Shown here piece by piece: positions 38,379-48,160 of a DNA stretch of 64,000 nt. Every line of letters starts with the position of its first letter. Within the stretch, counting starts at the first letter, position 1. Source of the stretch: Taudactylus pleione (taxonomy: Eukaryota; Chordata; Amphibia; Anura; Myobatrachidae); NCBI GenBank assembly GCA_031769625.1, contig JAUIMM010000739.1, positions 930,001 to 994,000 on the forward strand. Reading direction: 5' to 3'. The notes under the pieces were generated by a model. That model ran no database searches. It was given only the letters and a program-made list of their open reading frames with translations, and had not been told where the DNA came from. The position numbers and the translations under genes were made by a program.

Positions 38379-39638
38379 ATTGTGTTACTACTACTATGTA
38401 ATACAGAGCTGCTTCCCCGCACGCTGACCAATCAGAGTGTACGGATTAGAGGAGGCCGGGCTGCGCAGCCTGTGAGTTACGTTACAGCTATACAAGGACA
38501 ATGTCCTCATTGTATACAGTATTGTTTATTTTTGTCCCAATAGATCTCAGGCAGGAAGTAATCAGAGGACCCCAGGGATCAGGGGCACAATGAGGGGGTA
38601 ACGAGGGTGTGTGGGGGGAGTTTATTTCTTTAATAAAATCTTTTATTTCTATTCTGTGGTGATTTTACAGAACTGTTTTGTATGCACTGGATGCAAGCAT
38701 TCATCAAGTCCTAGCCTACCCAAGCACTGTAGGGCTGCAAGAGATTGCTGGGGCCTGTAGTTCACCAGCAAAAAAAAAAAATTATCTATTTTTTTAACTT
38801 TTTCAAAATTGCTGCTGGACGCACACTGCGCAGGACACTCTGTGGGAATGAATGCAATGGCAGTGCGGTGGCGGCCTCGGGCAAATGCCGACTGGGGGCA
38901 GGTCCAGACATGTCCATGCATGTCAGCGCGCATGAGCGACCTGGTTACAAGCGTTGTATACAGATATATCCGACCATTCACTGAACTTTTTTGAGAGGAC
39001 CTAGTATATATAACTGAGGGTTTTCATGTGATGACACAACTCTCAGCAAATCCCATCATCATGGCCCCCTCTACAAGATGCCACAATATGACAATATGCG
39101 CCATTATGCCATGGGGGACAGGGCCGCAGTGATGTCATTCGCCCTGCCCCCTACAGTGCCCTGCTGAATCTCCCCCCCGGGGGCTCTCTCGCAGGGGATG
39201 CTGATCTGTGTTTATTTTTTCCCTACTAAGTTTATGGTGAGTGTTTTAGATTTCGATGGGGAGAATAAGGTCACCCCGTTGCACGACGTTTTCCAGCCTT
39301 TGTACAAGTAGGTTTGCTTGCATGATAGGACCTCTAGTGGTCTGTTTTAGGTAGCACAGCTGCATTGCTTCTCAGTACATCCAAAATAAGGTTTACGTAT
39401 GAATTGCAGAATCTTTGTCCCTGCATTGGTTGTTTAGGTGCCCTATCAAGCGCAGTTCAGGATGCACGCCCACTTCAGTCTGTGGGAGAGGTATGCAGGT
39501 TACCCCCAGAAAATGATGGATCAGGAAATATTAGTCTCTCTGAAGCAGTGGCATAAGTTCATCCCAGATGCCCCCCGTCACAGCCGCTGACATTGTAACG
39601 TAGCATTACGCATGTAGATACAGCCACAGTCGCACACA
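38379..39638. other. Non-coding unique segment
   Basis: About 1.26 kb with no credible gene. It holds a small hairpin around 38486-38518 (ACAAGGACAATGTCCT) and an A-run at about 38771. Around 38740-38765 a GGGCCTGTAGTTC stretch distantly resembles ZNF143-type sites found in many vertebrate repeats. Confidence 0.5.
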
Positions 39639-40182
39639 GGGCCTGATTCAGACCCGGTCGCAAGCGCTGAGCGAACGCAACCGGGTCGATGGTGGCGCAC
39701 AGCGCATGCGCACGACGGAGCCGGCTCCGTTATGCGCATGCGCGAGACCCAGCTAGCGATGGGCAATCCGTTGCTCCGGGTCTCGCTCCAAAGGGGGCGA
39801 AGTGTCTATGTTGAGTTACAGCTCGCCCCCTGTGGTGGGCGGGCCGGGGGAGTGGCTGCCCAAACGGAGGCGGGAACACTTGCCGTTTGGGGGCGGCCCC
39901 ACTGACATCACGAGTGATGTCAGTGGAGAGCTTCCGGCTCTGTTAGAGCCGAAAGCTCTCTGGGGCTTGCGATGAACGAGACACTTGTACCACAAGGGTC
40001 TCGTCGCAAGCCTGATGGTCGCGATGGTCTTGACCATCGCGACCATCATCATGGCCACTCGCTATAGATTTGGGTTCACCCACAGCTATGCAAGCGGCCA
40101 GGAGGCCGCTCCAAAAATAAAAAAAAAACACCCTAATTCAGAGCGAGCGCTCTTTCAGAGCGTCCGGCTCTGAATCAGGGCC
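39639..40182. mobile_element. Palindrome-chain MITE, GGGCCTGATTCAG family, ACA duplication
   Basis: Inverted ends (GGGCCTGATTCAGA; complement of GGCCCTGATTCAGA) are flanked by ACA at 39636-39638 and 40183-40185. The 544-bp interior is a chain of separate short palindromes, including GCGCATGCGCACG around 39705-39745, a TTCCGGCTC/GAGCCGAAAG hairpin near 39925-39960, a TGACATCACGAGTGATGTCA palindrome at 39902-39923, and a TCGCGATGGTC/GACCATCGCGA hairpin near 40018-40045. No coding capacity. Confidence 0.87.
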
Positions 40183-40358
40183 ACAGTACATAGACATGCC
40201 GCATATCATTTTAATCAGCAGAAGCTACTTGTGCGTTCTATTCGCATTGCTGTATGAATAAGACGCATTTGAAGGGAAATATTTGCACAAAACGATGCTC
40301 GGCGCTACCAAGTCACTCTGCGCTAATGCGTTATGTGTAACGCGACTTGTATCACAAG

Positions 40359-41308
40359 GAGGGACTGCTGCTTGGTCTGAGGATAGGGGAGGAGTGAGAT
40401 GGAGAGCTGTGAGTGAGGGGGCACCGGGACTGCTGCATGGGTCTGAGGATAGGGGAGGAGTGAGATGGAGAGCTGTGAGTAAGGGGGGCGCCAGGACTGC
40501 TGCATGGGTCTGAGGATAGGGGAGGAGTGAGATGGAGAGCTGTGAGTGAGGGGGCACCGGGACTGCTGCATGGGTCTGAGGATGGGGGAGGAGTGGGATG
40601 GAGAGCTGTGAGTGAGGGGGAACCGGGACTGCTGCATGGGTCTGAGGATGGGGGGAGGAGTGAGATGGAGAACTGTGAGTGAGGGGGCACCGGGACTGCT
40701 GCATGGGTCTGAGGATGGGGGGAGGAGTGAGATGGAGAGCTGTGGCTGGGTGAGGGGGCACCGGGACTGCTGCATGGGTCTGAGGATGGGGGGAGGAGTG
40801 AGATGGAGAGCTGTGGCTGGGTGAGGGGGCACCGGGACTGCTGCATGGGTCTGAGGATGGGGGGAGGAGTGAGATGGAGAGCTGTGAGTGAGGGGGCATC
40901 GGGACTGCTGCATGGGTCTGAGGATAGGGAAGGAGTGAGATGGAGAGCTGTGGCTGGGTGAGGGGGCACTGGGACTGCTGCATGGGTCTGAGGATAGGGG
41001 AGGAGTGAGATGGAGAGCTGTGGCTGGGTGAGGGGGCACCGGGACTGCTGCATGGGTCTGAGGATAGGGAAGGAGTGAGATGGAGAGCTGTGAGTGAGGT
41101 GGGGCCAGGACTGCTGCATGGGTCTGAGGATGGGGGAGGAGTGAGATGGAGAGCTGTGAGTGAGGGGGCATCGGGACTGCTGCATGGGTCTGAGGATAGG
41201 GAAGGAGTGAGATGGAGAGCTGTGGCTGGGTGAGGGGGCACCGGGACTGCTGCATGGGTCTGAGGATGGGGGGAGGAGTGAGATGGAGAGCTGTGGGTAA
41301 GGGGGCAC
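40359..41308. repeat. 66-bp minisatellite array (about 14 units)
   Basis: The unit begins GGGACTGCTGCATGGGTCTG and continues AGGATAGGGGAGGAGTGAGA, in about 14 G-rich copies. Length variants come from G-run changes and a GTGGCTGGGTGAG alternative. Long minus-strand open frames with HSSPSHSSP-type repeats follow from the period being divisible by three. They have no independent coding support. Confidence 0.93.
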
Positions 41309-41364
41309 CGTACGTGTCACACTGACATAAGAAGCTGCTGAAGAGCAGCGACACCAATGAGTAG

Positions 41365-41939
41365 TGTGGCAGTATCACCAGAGATGGCGCTGGTGAGTAG
41401 CAGATTCTGTGTGTGGCAGGAGAGATCCGCCCACACAGAGTACAAAAGCATAGTGGGAAGATGTGTAATGGCTGCCATATGACCAGAGCCCAGGTGAGGC
41501 TGCTGGTGGACACAGTCAGACAGTCCAGGTGGGGCTGCAGTGTGCGTGAAGCAGACCAGGTGGTCAGGATCATACCTGCAAGGAGGCAGGGAGATCCCTA
41601 TACCTCTGACACTGTCCTTGTGAGAGGCAGCAGCCAACAAGCTAAGGAAGCTATACCAGGCCAGGAGGCCAGTGTCCAGTCCTGCATGTGGCAGGAAGGA
41701 CCACAAATCTCAGAGACTGTGAGAGACTTTCATGCAGATTAGCTGCTTCTATAGAGAGGGTTCAACAAGTGAGCTAGTGTCCTAAGAGAGGGCTAGGCGT
41801 TTATTATTTTCTATTTCTGTTTACTGGTTTCCATGCTGGAAGGAAAGCACCATTTTCAATTATTTTTACTGGAATGCAATGTGTGGACTCTAATTCTGCA
41901 CCACTGACCTAATCTACCGAGCTAATTACCCCCACAACA
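41365..41939 (+). mobile_element. Long terminal repeat, copy 1 (5' LTR)
   Basis: The segment begins TGTGGCAGTATCACC and ends CCCCACAACA, consistent with TG...CA LTR ends. It is followed eight bases later by a primer-binding-site-like TGGTGGAGAATGCGAGC. A second, slightly shorter copy lies in direct orientation at 46527-47038, so the pair looks like the two LTRs of one retroelement, probably Ty3/gypsy-like. Small indels separate the copies, for example an extra AGGAGAGATCCGCC in copy 1. No target duplication could be tested because the 3' copy has lost its end. Confidence 0.72.
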
Positions 41940-41947
41940 TCACAATA

Positions 41948-41964
41948 TGGTGGAGAATGCGAGC
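41948..41964 (+). other. Putative primer-binding site
   Basis: TGGTGGAGAATGCGAGC lies just inside the 5' LTR. It starts with TGG, complementary to the universal tRNA 3' CCA, as expected for a minus-strand primer site of an LTR retrotransposon. The tRNA species was not determined. Confidence 0.55.
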
Positions 41965-42372
41965 ATAAAGATTCTACGCAAAAGATTCTATGCATAAAGG
42001 TTCTACGCAAAAATACAAATGGAAGTATGGATGCTTATTGCACTACATAATTGGACTCTCCAAACGAGGCTCACTGCACCTGAGTGATGGAAGGCTCATC
42101 AAGGTGGTGAGTGAAGAGAAGTCTGTTGTGAAGTGTTTAAAAAAAATTGTCTGCAATTGTGCACTTTTCCTTGGAAAGGAAGAGAAATAAGTGTTACACA
42201 AGTTGCCGGAGACTTGTTGGCTTATGGGAGAGGCAAAATTTGCCAGAAACAGAAGTATAGTGTTTAGCAAAAGTGAATTTGCAAGTATATTTTCTGCTAA
42301 AGAGAAAAAGTTAAAGTCTGAAGTTTTTCATGGAAAAGTTGTATGCATGCCTGCAAATCATGGTTTAAAGGT
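41965..42372 (+). other. Retroelement leader, left part
   Basis: About 400 bp of A-rich leader between the primer site and a nested solo LTR. It holds a short degenerate repeat of GATTCTACGCAAA near 41970-42010. No recognisable protein is encoded. Confidence 0.45.
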
Positions 42373-42982
42373 TGTGATAGGATCATTGGTAAAGTGGTCT
42401 GTGGCAGGTACATTTGTCCCAGATTCCTGTCTTATGTGTTTTAAACCCCCAGGAGAAAGTCTGCAGTGTAGCAGGCTTGAGTTTCGGCTTTTTGAAAAGC
42501 CGGTTTGGGAGCTGGGGGTTGTGGGTGAAAGGAGAGGGAGGGCTTCACCCACGGCCACTCCAGGTTTTGGTTCTCGCAGCCTGGTAACAGGCTTGTTAGG
42601 GTTTCCACCTGAGAGTGGCCAATATAAGCCTAGTGTGTTTAGGGCTGAGTGTCTCACCTGGGAGAGCAGACAGGGAGTTTGCTCAGAGACACTTGAAAAC
42701 CTAACTGTGAGTGTTGTGCTGTGCCTTTGTTGCTGGTGAGGGCATTAGGCCCTGCCAGGTTCTGGTAGTGAGGGAACTACCTGTGAAGTTAGTGCCCCGA
42801 CAGGGCTAGGATTTATGTTTATGTTTTCTTTATATTTCTGACATTGTACAATAAAGACTGGCGCCGACCAGCTTGTACTTGCATCCAGTCTGGTGTGCTG
42901 CTTCCCTGCTGCTGTGTGTGTGTGTGTGTAAGGAAGGAGTCCTCTACCCAGGAGAGGGACCCCCTAACCTAACTGTGTCACA
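42373..42982 (+). mobile_element. Nested solo LTR with AGGT target duplication
   Basis: A 610-bp segment starts TGTGATAGG, ends TGTGTCACA, and is flanked by AGGT at 42369-42372 and 42983-42986. It has LTR architecture: a CCAATATAAG promoter-like block (CCAAT overlapping TATAA) near 42619, an AATAAA polyadenylation signal at 42850-42855 and a short TG microsatellite near 42915. The 4-bp duplication fits Ty3/gypsy-like insertion. The open frame from 42191 to 42739 runs across its boundary and is not a gene. It interrupts the leader of the surrounding element and is therefore younger. Confidence 0.75.
42850..42855 (+). terminator. AATAAA polyadenylation signal in solo LTR
   Basis: AATAAA followed by a GT-rich stretch (TGGTGTGCTG, then a TG run) is a canonical 3'-end processing signal placed where an LTR R region would end. 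Confidence 0.6.
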
Positions 42983-43449
42983 AGGTGTGCAAATTTATTG
43001 AAATGACCAGTTATGCAGTATATACTGTGTCTATGAAGATAAATGTGTGTAAACTCTAATGTTGAAAACCTGCAAGAAAAAGTGGTTGCTGAATGCTTAG
43101 GACCTGCTCGTTAATTTCAAGGTGTGCTATTCTGTGTCCTGGACTTTTTCTTTTGCATTTAAAGGGAAAGAGACTTGTTATATACTGTTCATTGCAATCA
43201 AAGTTGGTGCAAGTGACAACCAAAGCAGTTACTGTGTTATGTTGTGAAGTGTATACATTCAAAAGCCAATTGTTGCAAGTTAAAAACTGTGTGCTGAAAA
43301 AAAAAACACAAAAACATTTAAACTTTAAAGTGATAGACACCCAATTTGTTGTGGCTGAAAAGACTATTCTCCCGTGTTCCCCATGAAGGTGTCATCTGAT
43401 GATTATTAGGCATGTAAATTTCTGCTTCACTCTTACCCTATGAGACAAC
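42983..43449 (+). other. Retroelement leader, right part
   Basis: About 470 bp between the solo LTR and the first gag-like ATG. The sequence is A/T-rich, contains an A-run near 43300, and has no recognisable domain. Confidence 0.4.
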
Positions 43450-43514
43450 ATGGATGACATGGTCAAGGCCTTGCTGCTGGCTAAAGCAGTTCAGCAAGAA
43501 GCCAACAAGCAACA

Positions 43515-43797
43515 GTGGGCAAAGCTCAAGGCACAAAAGAAAGTGGTCAGTGTAGAGAGGACTATATTAGCCTGGAAGAATTTGACAGTATGCGTAAAGT
43601 TTTGAATGAAAGTAATGCGTATTTTGCTGGGAAGATTGATGACTTAATGGAACAATTGGTTGATGAGAGAAATGTTCATGAACAAGCTGAAAAGAAATTA
43701 CGGAGTGAATTGTCCTCTTTGAAAATGGCATTTGAGCAGGAAGAAATAAAAAAACTTAAAGTTCTTAGAGACAGACTTCAAATTGGCAGCCATGTCT
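43515..43797 (+). pseudogene. Coiled-coil block A
   Basis: Open in one frame, with SLEEFDSMRKVLNESNAYFA and KIDDLMEQLVDERNVHEQAE segments showing a regular a/d hydrophobic heptad pattern with abundant Glu and Lys. The frame fails after an A-run near 43748, where the neighbouring frame takes over into block B. Charge pattern and length suggest a long alpha-helical rod. No catalytic motif is visible. Confidence 0.55.
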
Positions 43798-44274
43798 GAA
43801 CGCCTTGAGGAAGCTAAACTTTTCAAATGTGTTACAAAGTATGAGAATGATGTGCTCCTAGCAAAGAATGACGTATTAGAGCAAGATGTTGTTGAATTGC
43901 AACAAAAGTGTGTGGTACTTCAGCAGGAAGTGGAAGAATTGAAAGAAGTTGTCCAGAGACATCAGAGTAATGCAGAGAGCACACAAGTGAAAGTGGTGGA
44001 TCGGACCCTGGTGTTAAAAGAAAAAGACTCTCTAATTGTGTCCACTCAAGTAAAGCTTAAAGATTGTGAATTGGAGAAAAATTCTCTGGCGGTAAAGTTT
44101 TGTGAAGTAGAAGAGGAGTATCTCCAGATGCTGCAGACTCACGCTCAGTGGGAAACTGACCGTGAAGGAAAAGAGATGGAGATGGTCTGTCTTAAAGTCA
44201 GTTATAAGGAGCAAGTACAAACTCTCCACTCCAATTTAGTTGCAGCTAAAGCAGTTTCAGAATGTCTGATGTAA
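43792..44274 (+). pseudogene. Coiled-coil block B
   Basis: About 160 codons beginning MSERLEEAKLFKCVTKYEND with continuous heptads (VLEQDVVELQQKCVVLQQEV, then repeated E/K-rich stretches). The same frame is open upstream of the ATG, so this is probably an internal part of block A's protein continued after a one-base frameshift. It ends at a TAA at 44272-44274, after which similar sequence continues in another frame. Confidence 0.55.
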
Positions 44275-44372
44275 AGAAATGTATTCCTGGAGGAAAGTCT
44301 GCATAAAGCCTCCGAGCAAAGTGAATCTTTGGAGAGAGAGCGCTTAACCTTGCCCATGGCAGGACTTGGAAG

Positions 44373-44660
44373 TTGCAAGAACAGAGTGAGAACCTTGAGA
44401 AGTGTTTACTAAGTGCACAGAACCAGTTGCAAAGATTCCAAGTGGAGAGGAGTACCAAAGAACTTGAGTTGCAAAGTGAATTAAACGTGGCAGAGTCTGA
44501 TATAAATTTACAAAAGTTGAGACTTGCTGAACATGAAGTCATGGAGCGCTATCTACTGCAATCTGAGAGCAAGTGGGAAAGCGCCATGGTGAAAATTGCC
44601 CAGCTGGAAGAGCAGCTGTCTATGGCTCAGAAAAAGTTCAGAGGAAAAGAAGTTAAATAA
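44373..44660 (+). pseudogene. Coiled-coil block C
   Basis: Open frame with EQSENLEKCLLSAQNQLQRF and KIAQLEEQLSMAQKKFRG segments, again heptad-rich. It sits about 100 bp after block B in a different frame; the intervening bases also encode Glu/Ser-rich codons (SEQSESLERE-like) once a shift is allowed. It is a continuation of the same decayed coding region. Confidence 0.55.
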
Positions 44661-44988
44661 CATTCTGAAGTTGGATTCTGGACCTAAAATGGCGTCCGAT
44701 GTCGTCACTGAACCCAGTGTGGCAGAAGTACATAAACACAAGCAGCAATTGTTACAGTTTGATCCTGAATAGCTGGCACGCAGAGTGATATGCTACCGGT
44801 GCAGTGTCTTGTGTGATGAGCAGCGGACAAACAGTGAATTGCGGGAACTAAGTAAGATGTTCCAGAATGATGTCTTTCAGCAGCAATGGGACCATAGAGA
44901 TGTCCTCATTAACAATACCAATGTACAAGAAGGGACAGAAGTCGGAGTTGGGAAATTTCCTAAAGGTCAGTCTTGGAAACGTGGATGA
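44661..44988 (+). pseudogene. Block D, linker with Cys-rich stretch
   Basis: After block C, codons including KMASDVVTEPSVAEVHKHKQ run through one TAG near 44769 into ICYRCSVLCDEQRTNSELRE and a further helical segment. Three Cys occur within eight residues. The frame then closes at 44986-44988. Confidence 0.4.
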
Positions 44989-45110
44989 GATTCCTTGCAG
45001 TGACTTTCAGCTTACAGTGATAGCTGAGGGTATAAAGTCCTCCAAAAGGGGCACAGGTCCAGATTGCAAAACTGTGTCCGAAGTTGATAATAAAGAACTG
45101 ACATATACAG

Positions 45111-45863
45111 ATGATGATCACATGTCAAGCAAAGGTGCAGGATGTACAAAAGTCTACGAAGATAGAGATGGCTTCAAATGATGAGACTTACTTGTTGCCG
45201 TGTATTCAGAGTGATGTGGATGTGACTCAATCGCACAGTTTTGCAGGGCAAAGCAGAACCTTGGAGAAAGTTAATTCTGAGAGTCTTGTGAAGAATAATA
45301 CCCATGTTTGTGACACAATGCCTACTTGCAAGCAGGATGGAACTTGCAATGCTGCTGGATTTGTCTGTGAGGAAGTGGAGTGGTCTCACATGATAAAGCT
45401 TGAAGCAAGTAGTCCAGCTAGACAGTATTTGAAACTGAAGACCTCTGTGGAGAGTGAACTTCAACCTGTGCTGGTGGAACATGTTGAAATTGTTCATCAG
45501 ATCTTCAAGGCTCAAAACTCGGGAGCACAAGAAAGTCCAAGAGATCTATGCCTTAATGAAGTGGCAGATAGCCATCAAAGCCGTGAGATAAAGCCTGTGG
45601 ATCAATGGAGTAAAGATTCAAGTATATTACATGGACATGAGAGTCTGGAATATGAGGGTGACAGTGCCAGTACATGGTTGGTTGACATAAAGCCAAGGTC
45701 CAGAAGTTGTGATGCTGGTGACCCTCAGGATACTGCTGACCCCTTGAAAGAAGAGGAGGTGTCGGTGAAATATGCCAGTAGCCAATACAGGGCTTTAAGA
45801 CTGAAGGTTAAAGATATAACAAGCAGAAGTTGGCCGAAAAAAGTGTGCCCTTTAGAGGTTTGA
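45111..45863 (+). pseudogene. Block E, longest intact piece (about 250 codons)
   Basis: The longest surviving open stretch of the region, Ser/Glu/Asp-rich and less regularly helical than blocks A-C. Recognisable pieces are LEASSPARQYLKLKTSVESE and SSQYRALRLKVKDITSRSW. No domain is recognised. The overlapping frame 45830-46081 continues with a Ser/Lys-rich tail (KQRKSCSWSESENSEENN) before ending just ahead of a LINE fragment. Family unknown. Confidence 0.45.
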
Positions 45864-46082
45864 GCAACAGGAACCTTTGTTCTATTAAAAATAAACAAAG
45901 AAAAAGTTGTTCTTGGTCTGAATCAGAAAATTCTGAGGAAAACAACTTGCTGGATTTTGATGTAGGTGGCAAAAGTAAAGATGAAGTATGTCCCTTTGGG
46001 AAAAGTAACTTCAAGTTCTTGATGCCTGACGTGGCACCCAGGGATAACCCTCAAGTACTGCATAAAGAAAGCAAGAAGTAAC

Positions 46083-46512
46083 ATTGCTCCCCCACCTTTG
46101 GAACTCTCCCCCGCTTCCCATCAGACTCTCTACCTCTCTTCAATCCTTCAAACGGGCTCTCAAGACCCACTATTTCATCAAAGCCTTCCAGCTCTCATCT
46201 TAACTTGCTGCTACATACTCCTTCCTCCCTGCCTACCCCATCTGTATCACCCCTGTTTGTCTGTCCCTCCCCTTTAGAATGTAAGCTCCTATGAGCAGGG
46301 CCCTCTACCCTCTTGTGCTTCTCCTTACTCTACCTTCATCTACTTCTTACTCTCTACCAGGGCACCTAACACTTGGTTGCTTTGCACATTTACTTATCTG
46401 GGTGTTATGTAGTGAATGTAGCAATGTATATTATCCATGTCCTGTATTGTATTGTACTGTAAGTCACTGTAAATCAACCTATTTGTTTATGTACCTTGTA
46501 AGGCACTGCGGA
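46083..46512 (+). mobile_element. 5'-truncated LINE 3' end (L2/CR1-like)
   Basis: The start encodes WNSPPLPIRLSTSLQSFKRA, then LKTHYFIKAF and a TAA at 46202-46204. This is the conserved C-terminal signature (WNSLPxxIRxSxSLxxFKxxLKTHLF) of L2/CR1-like non-LTR ORF2 proteins. It is followed by a 3'-UTR with GAATGTAAGCTCCTATGAGC and GGGCCCTCTACCC, and by an AGGCACTGCGGAACACTTGG end, all typical of amphibian LINE tails. It is a truncated insertion. The open frame drawn across 46291-46920 joins this tail to the downstream LTR by chance. Confidence 0.72.
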
Positions 46513-46526
46513 ACACTTGGGGTATA

Positions 46527-47038
46527 TGTGGCAGTATCACCAGAGATGGTGCTGGTGAGCAGCAGATTCTGTGTGTGGCCACACAGAGTACAAAAGCATA
46601 GTGGGAAGATGTGTAATGGCTGCCATATGACCAGTGCCCAGGTGAGGCTGCTGGTGGACACAGTCAGACAGTCCAGGTGGGGCTGCAGTGTGCGTGAAGA
46701 CCAGGTGGTCAGGATCATACCTGCAAGGAGGCAGGGAGATCCCTATAACTCTGACACTGTCCTTGTGAGAGGCAGCAGCCAACAAGCTAAGGAAGCTATA
46801 CCAGGCCAGTGTCCAGTCCTGCATGTGGCAGGAAGGACCACCAATCTCAGAGACTGTGAGAGACTTTCATGCAGATTAGCTGCTTCTATAGAGGGTTCAA
46901 GAAGTGAGCTAGTGCCCTAAGAGAGAGCTAGGTTGTTTATTATTTTCTATTTCTGTTTACTGGTTTCCATGCTGGAAGCACCATTTTCATTTATTTTTAC
47001 TGGAACGCAATGTGTGGACTCTAATTCTCTACCTAATC
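46527..47038 (+). mobile_element. Long terminal repeat, copy 2 (3'-truncated)
   Basis: A direct-orientation copy of 41365-41939 starting TGTGGCAGTATCACC. It lacks short internal pieces (AGGAGAGATCCGCC; GCACCACTGA near the end) and stops at CCTAATC, about 30 bp short of the first copy's end, replaced by a 37-bp repeat array. It is probably the 3' LTR of the same element, with its terminal part lost to the array. Confidence 0.72.
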
Positions 47039-47040
47039 AG

Positions 47041-47253
47041 GAAGATCCGATGTTTGAAGAATAATATTTTATTTGATGAGGATCTGATGTTTGAAGAATA
47101 GTATTTATTGCTGAGGATCCAAGGTTTGAAGAATAATATTTGATTTGCTGAGGATACGATGTTTGAAGAATCATAATTGATTTGCTGAGGATCCGATATT
47201 TGAAGAATAATAATTGATTTGCTGAGGATCCGATGTTTGAAGAATAGTAACAT
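47041..47253. repeat. 37-bp tandem array, six units
   Basis: Six copies of a unit built on GAGGATCCGATGTTTGAAGA followed by ATAATAATTGATTTGCT. It lies directly at the truncation point of the LTR copy. Confidence 0.88.
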
Positions 47254-47283
47254 CGTAAGAACTGTAAGAACCGATGTTACTTT

Positions 47284-47392
47284 AGTGTAGTTGATCGGTA
47301 AGGATCGATGGTGATACTTTAATGTAGTTGATTGGTAAGGACCGATGGTGATACTTTAATGTAGTTGATTGGTAAGGACCGATGGTGATATG
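47284..47392. repeat. Second 37-bp tandem array, three units
   Basis: Three copies of TTGATTGGTAAGGACCGATG followed by GTGATACTTTAATGTAG. The period equals that of the array just upstream and both contain a CGATG core, but the rest of the unit differs, so a shared origin is possible but unproven. Confidence 0.85.
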
Positions 47393-48160
47393 AGAGATAA
47401 TTCTCAATGGCAAGTCCAGACTGCAGCAGATGGTATCAGAGTCTGGAAACAGATGAAGGAAATAGAATAGGACGGACTGCACCGTTCAGACAAGGCGAAT
47501 CCTGGAGCTCAGCACTGAGGTGTAACTTCAGCGATAAGCTGAACAGAGGAAAGTCAGGAAATGGAATTTATAGGGCAGGATCCCTGATGACTGGATACTG
47601 TGGTCAGCAGGTCAGAGGGTAGTGGTCTGAATGGAGGCATGGCATCAGGTGACAGAGTCCAAGATGGCACCGCCCATATCCCCGTTGAGGCCTGTGTGTC
47701 AACATGCTGGGGAAGCCTGTCAGGAGTAGGAGGCCGTAGAGAAGCATCGGCATGCCCAAACATCAACCGGGTGCAGTGTGCAGCCTGGACGGACCCCTGT
47801 GCCATCGCACCGGAGAGGTAAGAAAGCAGTTTTAGTAGTGCGGATCGTGACACTCTCTACAATAGCATGCTCACTGCAGCCGTAGGGACAGCATCCCGGC
47901 GCCTATTCTCCAGGAATGTGCCGGAGACTTGTACATTTCAGGAGAACAGACCAACGTCCAAGATCCCACCTACTTCCCTGGTGAAGTGGGCAGTCTGGGA
48001 GCTTGATGGCACTGAATCAGTATGCTTCCTCAGGCTGGTAAAATCTTATACCAGCCTGAGGAAGCAGACAGAAGTTCTGTGAAACGTGTTGCTTAATATT
48101 ATGTCTGGTACTCTCCACTTCTTAATATAATTCTATTTTTTTTAATCTCATAAGTCTCTG
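47393..48160. other. Unassigned repeat-like segment with hairpin
   Basis: No gene is recognised. Short open frames on both strands lack domains. The segment contains the perfect 18-bp inverted repeat and GAAAC hairpin listed next. It may be the 3' region of an unidentified retroelement. Confidence 0.4.
48023..48085 (+). other. Perfect 18-bp inverted repeat followed by CTGAGGA...GAAAC hairpin
   Basis: TGCTTCCTCAGGCTGGTA (48023-48040) and its exact complement (48049-48066) are separated by eight bases. Overlapping the right arm, CTGAGGA (48056-48062) is followed by an ACAGAA-G-TTCTGT stem-loop and GAAAC (48081-48085). CTGAnGA-stem-GAAAC is the hammerhead ribozyme core arrangement, and amphibian retroelements carry related 'cctgaggaagc..gaaacgcgt' motifs. 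Here unpaired bases precede the stem and no cleavage-side partner was found, so function is unlikely without further support. Confidence 0.4.

Larger units (their letters stand above)
43450..46081 (+). pseudogene. Frame-broken coiled-coil coding region inside LTR element
   Basis: After the leader, an ATG at 43450 opens a Gln-rich start (MDDMVKALLLAKAVQQEANK) typical in style of gypsy-like gag N-termini. From about 43515 to 46081 a succession of open blocks in all three plus frames encodes a highly charged, heptad-rich protein. Blocks change frame near 43530, 43780, 44275, 44660-44785, 44860-44995, 45100 and 45830, and a TAG lies near 44769, so it is not expressed intact. No protease, reverse transcriptase or integrase motif is seen between the LTRs, so the element was non-autonomous. 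The coiled-coil may be a captured host transcript or a rapidly diverged gag; the two cannot be separated by reading alone. Confidence 0.6.

Noticed and set aside
38740..38765. ZNF143-like site (GGGCCTGTAGTTC)
   Set aside because: Too degenerate relative to the consensus, and such stretches are common in vertebrate repeats.
40225..41573. Large Ser/Pro/His-rich minus-strand proteins (up to 416 codons)
   Set aside because: Overlapping frames of a 66-bp minisatellite joined to LTR sequence; no independent evidence.
42191..42739. 182-codon plus-strand frame
   Set aside because: It crosses the boundary of the nested solo LTR, so it is a chance fusion of leader and LTR sequence.
46291..46920. 209-codon plus-strand frame with hydrophobic start
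   Set aside because: It joins the 3'-UTR of a LINE tail to the LTR copy; the matching stretch at 41413-41742 is the other LTR copy.
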